Shown in pieces: positions 57,350 through 64,000 of a stretch of 64,000 nucleotides of DNA. The notes below the pieces were generated by a model. It did no database searches. It was not told the DNA's origin and was given only the letters and a program-made list of their open reading frames with translations. Made by a program: the position numbers and the translations under genes. The DNA is from Hofstenia miamia (Eukaryota; Xenacoelomorpha; Acoela), in the NCBI GenBank assembly GCA_004352715.1, contig SCFE01000006.1, forward strand, positions 2,553,217-2,617,216, read 5' to 3'. Each line of letters opens with the position of its first letter. Positions within the stretch are counted from its first letter, which is position 1.

Positions 57350-59085
57350 CGGACTTAAATTTTTAAACATTGCAAAAGTAACTGACACCAATACTGATTG
57401 TAGCGAAGATTTCGCGAAAGAGTACCACATATTGGGCAGAGCTAGAAATGGCGACGCCCATACGCAATCTTACTCAGGTGCATTTTAAGTTTATTTTGAA
57501 AAAATTATTTAATACTGCAATTTAAATACGAGAAGCTATTTATCTACCTACATTATAGGTACTTATCTAAGTTTACATAGAAACGGAGGAATGACGAAAA
57601 GAAGGCATAATATTCCACTCTAAATATAACAGAACAAAAACTCAGTTTATCATACACTTCAATATCTTAATGCTACACTCTTATTTCAAGCCAATGTCCG
57701 GCCTGGCCCAGATTGCAACACTGAGTTAGTGGGACAAAATATCGTTAACAAAGTTTGAATTGAACACACTGAATAATACATTTTATAAGTTGCGTGTGCA
57801 AAAACCCCAAATAATCAAAAGATTTCATGAACAGAATGTAGAATTGCTTTTTCAATGCGTTAGTATGATTCCTAGATAAATTGATAAATGTATTTCGAAT
57901 AAATTATTTTCGAAATATAGTATTTTTTTTACTTCCTACTGTTAAGTAAGGGCCTTGACAAAAAATTCACACATGAAGTATAAAATGATGAAAAGTGTTT
58001 CAACATTTTTAAAGTATAAAAGTTGAAAATTTTAAAAAATAAGTGACTGATAACTTGAGTAACTTACAATCCAATTTCTCTTAAAGTTGAAAAACAAATC
58101 TGCAATGACTATTGAAGAAAAATTAAAGGCGAAATCCAGAAAAATAAAATTAAGTGGAAAGGAACGTATCACAGTCATTAACACAAACAACGGTAATAAT
58201 TAATACAATAGGAAGCCTTCACCCGCGATACTTCCGTTTTGGTTGTTAATTATTCAGTAATCCCAAACAACAATAAATAATGCAGTGACATTGATATTGA
58301 ATGATGGAGATGCGGATATAGTGGCCCTAATGAGCACTCAGGCAGAAAGAAAACATGTCCATCGCAAATGTCAAAGGCGACAGAATAAAAAAGGAAATCA
58401 CAACACCATATTGACAATTGCACGTTCCATAAAATGGATGTGATTCCATTAATAGACGTGTGATTTTTCTAGAGCTAAATGTATACATTTCCATTTACGA
58501 CCATAAATGGATGCGTAAGGGTGCATCCATTATGAATGTCGCAAGCAACAAATATTATAAAATATGATTCGATATTTTTTAAACACATGTTGCGTCGAAA
58601 TACTAAATTTAAACCTGTCTTTTGGTCGAATTATCATGTTCTAAAAATATAAATCAATCACAATTTCTCAAATTTATAAAATTTAAATATATTGTTTAAG
58701 AGTGTTTTAGATGTCAAATTGAAAAATATATTTTGCATACAAGCCTCATTCAAAAAATACAACCACTTGGGAAAACAAAAACCAAAAAATATGTTTTCTA
58801 ACTTAGTCTTGCCACTATGCTCATTAACTGCAATTATAGCATATTACTGTACGAATTTCCAATGAATATGTAGACAATTGAAAGTATATTTGTAAAAAAT
58901 CAACTTGGAGATAACAGTACTAATCAAATGTATATAATATACTTTTGATTGAAAGAAGTAAAACATTAGTTAAAATTGCTTACTGCTAAATTAAAACTTG
59001 TTCCTCAAAGGTTAACTGTGTTTTCCTGTTTTATAATACTGTTTCATACTATGAGATTAGAGATCAGAAACAAAATAAGAACCGA
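57350..59085. other. stretch without a supported gene
   Basis: This is AT-rich sequence. At 58110-58440 short Lys/Arg-rich frames occur (M-T-I-E-E-K-L-K-A-K-S-R-K-I-K-L-S-G-K), with no recognisable family. Confidence 0.4.
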
Positions 59086-59099
59086 GAACAAATTTAAAA

Positions 59100-59943
59100 A
59101 TGAAAACATGTAATAGCGTAGGCGGTCAATTCAGCCTCAGTACTAAGATCAATGAAGCAAAAACGGAAGTAATGTTTTTGTCCTCTGAAAGGTTACGTTG
59201 TACATTCCCACATACTATTGCTATTAATGATGTCAGCCTTACATGCTGTGACAAAGTCAACGTGTTAGGTGTTATTACGGACAAAAATCTAAGGCTGCGA
59301 CATCATATTGATCATCTTTTCGTAGCTTGTATTCGTACTCTGAAATCCATCCGTCGGATACGTAGATTCCTAAACAATTCAACGACTAATCATTTAGTAC
59401 GAAGTTTGGTGCTAAGCAAACTGGATTATTGCAACTCATTGTTTTACGCTCTCCCGAGTTATCAATTAAAAAAGTTCCAACGCATCCAGAATATGGGAGC
59501 TAGGCTCATTTTCAAACTGCGGTGGTCTGATCACATTACTCCCTATCTCCATGACTTGCACTGGCTATGTATTAGGGATCGAGTTTCATTCAAACTATTA
59601 GTATTAGTTTATAAAGCTTTAAATGATGCCGATTGTCCCGAGTACCTAAAGAATATGATCTCACCTAATGATCTACATGGCCGACGTACTCGACTGCAGT
59701 CAACACCACAACTTGTGATGCCTCGTACACGTACTTCATATGGAGATCGTAGTTTTTCTGCTTCAGGGACACTGATTTGGAATAAGCTACCGATTTACAT
59801 CAAGCAGTCCTCGTCATTAGTGACTTTTAAGAAAGATCTGAAGACACATCTCTTTAGAAACCACTATTACCCATAATTTCGTTGCTCGCTCTTGAATGTA
59901 CTTTTGTATAGTGTGAGCGTAATATTGTATAATAATAATAATA
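59100..59943 (+). mobile_element. 5'-truncated LINE, C-terminus of reverse transcriptase plus 3' tail
   Basis: This uninterrupted frame (59100-59876) encodes the part of a CR1-group reverse transcriptase after the Y-A-D-D box: I-N-E-A-K-T-E-V-M-F-L-S-S, V-L-G-V-I-T-D-K-N-L (thumb region), L-V-L-S-K-L-D-Y-C-N-S-L-F-Y, then the conserved C-terminal blocks F-S-A-S-G-T-L-I-W-N-K-L-P and F-K-K-D-L-K-T-H-L-F. A short 3' untranslated stretch ends in (ATA)n at 59931-59943, the usual simple-repeat tail. The 5' end is truncated inside the palm at about 59095, typical of incomplete target-primed reverse transcription. The open frame without stops suggests a more recent insertion than the 0.1-4.7 kb copy. 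The start codon at 59100 is incidental. Confidence 0.85.
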
Positions 59944-61775
59944 AGATGAGAAGGAAATGTCTTAAAATATAGTTTTTCGATTAAAATAACTTTGCATACA
60001 CATATGTTTAACTAGGTCAGACTTGGAGGGAATTTGGGCTCATGTGTAGATATCACTCATAAAGAAGTTTTCCGAAAGTTTTCTAATAATTTTAATTATC
60101 CATTTTCATAAAGGAATTTTTATGCAATATCATAGGTCTCTGTGATGTATAACACAATAGTACACATCGCAGAAATAGAATGCCAAAATGCTTAAAATTG
60201 TTTTTCCGAGCGAGATGCTAAAATACAAAGCATGGATCTTAACGAAAAAATGTAGACTAAAGGACTTTTAAGGGTAACCTTAAGCAAAAAATGAAAATGA
60301 ATAATTGTGAGGCATTATAAATATATTGCTTGGGTGGGTTATGAATATTGAAATCTTTGAATTATTAAATTGAGAATTCAATAAAATATTGGATGTAAAT
60401 ACAAATTCAATAAAAGTGGAGTGATTAATTGTGTAGAGGAATGATATTAGATTTCAGTCTTATAGTTGACAGCTTCCCTACATTGCCTTTAGATACTAAA
60501 TCAATGATTATTATTGCAAAAGAACCTTTTAAAAGCGAGATCTGAGGCGCCAATAAACTGCACTGAAACAAAACATTCTTCAGAAAATATAACTAGAATG
60601 TAATTTCAAATTTATAAATAAACAGTTAAAATAATTGTTACGGGATATCGAACTGAAAATTAAAAATCTGATATGCTAGAGGATAATATGGCTTTTAATC
60701 TAGCAGTACCATGCGGTAACCTTAACAAAATTAGTCACACTGCATTGAGAAATGTTGAAATTGAAATGTGCTGTATATTTTATCCACACAATATTTTTGT
60801 TTTAGACTAGCTATCTAGCAGGCAACTCTATCATTATATAACTGTGATGCATATTGCCAAACTTTGTAGTTTCATGGAATATTTAGTACTGTTACCATTT
60901 GGTTTGTAACTATGTAAAGGAATGCAGTTAGAGTAAATTTACAACAAAGTTATCTAAAAATTAAAAAACAGGGTAATGCAGGTAAATTAAAAAAATAAAT
61001 AAATAGTAATGTGACAGAATGTTTAAAAGTACTAGCAGCATACCATATATGTCATCCTAGTAACGTGGTCAATATGTTCCGACCAGTATTGTTAATTGTT
61101 TCGTGAAATGTATGTTTTGCAGCTATAGAAAGAACTCCACAATTCTCCACCTGCAAAGGCACTTCACAAAGACATATCTTCTGTTATCAAGGAACACTGA
61201 CAAACCTGAGAGCAACTCAGGTAGATTTCTAGGCCAGCAAAACTAGTAACTGTAATATACAGCTTCATTTACTTATTATTTTTATTAAATGAATAATTTT
61301 TTATTCCATGCATTAGCTATTAATGCAATTCAAACGCGCGATTAGAATGGCTTTCCACAATAACCCAAAGCGAATTAAGATGTGCAAACAATAATAATAC
61401 GAGTTTTGCATTGAAATGAAATGTGCATTATTTAATTCAATCAATTATTCAATTTGTTTTTGAAAACGGAAATTGAAAATATTTATTTATACCAATGTAA
61501 GCCAAAAACGAACTTTAAATTGCAGTAATTATCTAACAAAAAAGACCAAATCTGTATTTGAAAAGATCAATTTATAACAAAATTATGAAATTATTTAACA
61601 TTGAAAACATATTTTTATTACAGTGCTACTATTTTGGGACATTTTTTATATTAAATTAGGTCTGCTATGCAGGTAAAAAGCAAACGCATAAACTAAACGA
61701 TGCAAAAAATTTCCGTAAGCTTCATTTTTTATCAAAATAATAATAAGAATAATAATTATGCATATAAATAAATAA
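59944..61775. other. stretch without a supported gene
   Basis: This is AT-rich sequence with no recognisable feature. Confidence 0.5.
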
Positions 61776-61822
<47 letters not shown>

Positions 61823-61833
61823 TATATATATAT
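61776..61833. repeat. compound (AAAT)n/(TA)n microsatellite
   Basis: (AAAT)n, (TA)n and TATG units alternate in a near-symmetric way. Confidence 0.88.
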
Positions 61834-61837
61834 GTCT

Positions 61838-61990
61838 AATATTTGCACAAGTTTATTTTGAACTCAATATGTTTACTCAATCCATTAGTTTTTTAACTCA
61901 AAAAACGTAAAATTTTATTTGTTATACATATACATACAAATTCAATTTTATTCACAATTGTTCAAATATTGCAAATATATTTCCATCTAT
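61838..61990 (+). repeat. direct repeat, copy 1
   Basis: It starts AATATTTGCACAAGTTTATT and shares TTAACTCAAAAAACGTAAAA and CAAATATTGCAAA with the second copy at 62034-62133. This copy has two extra internal segments of about 20-30 bp. Each copy follows a (TA)n tract. Confidence 0.8.
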
Positions 61991-62033
61991 CTAAAACAAG
62001 AAAATTAATATGACTTTATATATATATATATAT

Positions 62034-62133
62034 AATATTTTGCACAAGTTAGTTTTGAACTCAATTTGTTTTCTTAACTCAAAAACGTAAAATTTTTTAC
62101 ATGTGTGCAAATATTGCAAAGGCACTTTCCACG
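62034..62133 (+). repeat. direct repeat, copy 2
   Basis: This is a shorter, diverged version of 61838-61990, starting AATATTTTGCACAAGTTAGT. It is preceded by a (TA)n tract at 62017-62035. Confidence 0.8.
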
Positions 62134-62139
62134 CGTCCA

Positions 62140-63495
62140 AGCTTGTGGCTTTATATTTTCGTAAAGTTACTGTGAAGTTAGTAATCAGTTCTTCAAAGAT
62201 TTATAATCTACTATACTTTGACGAAAAGTAGCCTGTTTCTGAGTTATTATCAGCCATGGCGTGGATGGAATATTTTATGATTAATATTATGGTTATTTTT
62301 ATCAAAAACAAATTTGCAAAGATCCGTCCATAAAGAGAATTTCAAACGCATGCGTATTTTTTTAGCTCTTTAAGAGAGAGAGTGAGAAAATTTATATGCA
62401 CTTGATATTTTAAGGAGGGAGTAATATTATGCCAAGCATATAATTAGCTCCCATGGTGTAAAATGACTGGTACACACAAATAATATTGTCAGATTTCTAC
62501 AACAAAATGATTGTGCGTCAATAGTATATATTTTCATTGTTCATTTTAAGCAGTTATATTTTAAGATGTAAAATGAATAAATTAATCTGTTAGACTTTGT
62601 TTTTGATCCAGAATATTGCATGCATATCCATAAAATCATTTATCTGATCCATATCCATTAAGTATTCTTTTCTTGCATTGATCCATACCTAGACCCAGAT
62701 TCACGGCAACCCGTATCCTTGATTAACGTGGACATCAGATACAATTCAATAATTCAGTAGAATAGAGCACCTACGCATTATATAAAGAACCCTGATAATT
62801 ATTTGAATGGAATTTCACTGACGTGAAGTTTGAAAATCCAACAAGGAAGAGTTTATTTCTTAAGACTTTTTAAAAATTCGACAGCANATTAGTATGTTAC
62901 AAATCACCAATATATATGTATATATATATATATATGGTAATTTCCAATAAATTAGGAAACATCATGTAAATACATCGAAAAACATAAAAGCCTAATGCAC
63001 AAAATAAGAATAGCCTTTAATAAAAGCAAACAAAGGATTCATCAAGAACAAAGATAATACTCTAATATATCTTAAGTCGTCTGCAGTCTAGAAATACAGC
63101 TCTGATGAATGCAATACTTCATGCATTGGACAAATTCAAGGCATTTTGCAGTACATATTAATTTAATGAACCTCTGAAAGGCTACATGCAAACCGAGATC
63201 TATCAACAACATAAAGCAAACGAAAGCAATTTTAAAATAATATTTCAACATCAAAATTCAAATATACCCAAATCAATAGTAATTAAGAAACAACTAAATA
63301 GAAATCAAACGTTAAAAAACAATCAAATTAATAATGAATTTTGCGTACTTTAAATAGATAATATTGTAAAACAATACCGCATTTAATGTTAACCTGGTGA
63401 AGCAACGTTAATTTGTGAGACGCATAGTTCAACTTACGCTTCGTTTTTTATTCGTTTCATATGCATATATGAGCTTATGTATGTATGTATGTATG

Positions 63496-63535
<40 letters not shown>

Positions 63536-64000
63536 GTATATTGCATAAACATTGTACAGTTGCGATAATTACATAGGCTAGTCCATGTATTTTAGTATAT
63601 ACAATTCTTTCTACTTTCTAACAAAGTCTCTTTAATTTAATTTGATAGTATTCATCTGCTTAAAAATTTAATTAACTGAACACTGTGATAAATGGCATTT
63701 ATCAAATGTGTATAAATGAAATATTTTCAGTTTAGTACATGAGATTTTCAATGCATGACAATAGAAGAAAATAGAATTTAATGCAAGAGATTTTTTGGTA
63801 TTAATACTGATCTTCTAGTATTAGCAAGCTTTGAACTTTCACTCTGAAATTGGTGAATTTTTCATTTCAAAAACACGTTCATTTGCCTCAACTGAAGTCT
63901 TGGAGGGGATGAGTTGGATAATTTAACTATTTGTAAGTGAATGTAAAAGTCAGAAAGTTTCGTTAATGATCCTGCAATCATTATCGGTCGCAGTATGAAG
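62140..64000. other. end of window without a supported gene
   Basis: This is AT-rich sequence with a single N at 62887 and microsatellites at 62911-62936 and 63477-63533. No coding sequence is recognised. Confidence 0.5.
63477..63533. repeat. (ATGT)n then (TA)n microsatellite
   Basis: About six ATGT units run directly into about 33 bp of TA repeats. Confidence 0.9.

Noticed and set aside
1-64000. CRISPR array, bacterial operon, defence island or integrated virus
   Set aside because: There are no regularly spaced repeats, tightly packed genes or ribosome binding sites, and no capsid, polymerase or other viral protein motifs. All polymerase motifs belong to LINEs.

Overview
This is a metazoan nuclear DNA window, strongly AT-rich, with long stretches that hold no recognisable gene, many (TA)n, (AAAT)n, (GATA)n and (ATGT)n microsatellites, three runs of N, and a dense record of decayed transposable elements. 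The mix of elements (CR1/Rex1-like LINEs, a Penelope-like fragment, hAT, piggyBac, Tc1 and mariner) and the AT richness suggest an invertebrate such as an arachnid, other arthropod or cnidarian. Nothing seen here fixes the species. There are no bacterial operons, CRISPR arrays, rRNA or tRNA genes that I can support.

Layout. 0.06-4.7 kb: a minus-strand CR1/Rex1-like LINE split by a 2.65 kb hAT-type element (623-3276) with a perfect 8-bp target duplication. 4.7-5.7 kb: a plus-strand transposase-like remnant. 9.0-9.4 kb: a second, different LINE remnant. 10.4-11.0 kb: a Tc1-like remnant. 11.68-12.20 kb: a mariner deletion derivative with both ends intact. 16.28-17.87 kb: a whole but dead Tc1-like element with an internal 353-bp tandem duplication. 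18.8-20.0 kb: a broken piggyBac gene. 20.6-21.1 kb: another Tc1-like remnant. 23.3 kb: a scrap of LINE reverse transcriptase folded into a perfect 27-bp inverted repeat.

23.76-26.0 kb holds the best candidate for a host gene. Two minus-strand exons (25836-26015 and 23757-24388) have matching splice phase. The last one is distinctly less AT-rich than its surroundings and ends in E-T-S-V, a class I PDZ ligand. The intron between them carries a Penelope-like 3' end. From 26 to 64 kb the sequence is mostly non-coding: short elements with hAT-like ends (32.16-32.82, 50.41-50.75 and perhaps 49.3-50.0 kb), a hAT transposase remnant of the ZMYM/TTF type (52.6-53.7 kb), a mariner/Tc1 scrap (57.1 kb) and a 5'-truncated LINE (59.1-59.94 kb). 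A few unassigned ORFs or exon candidates also lie here (29.6, 31.2, 39.9 and 42.3 kb).

No coherent multi-gene system is visible. The points of interest are the nested insertion, the deletion-derived DNA-binding mariner ORF, the internal Tc1 duplication, the LINE foldback, and the unidentified gene with a cysteine cluster and a PDZ-ligand tail.
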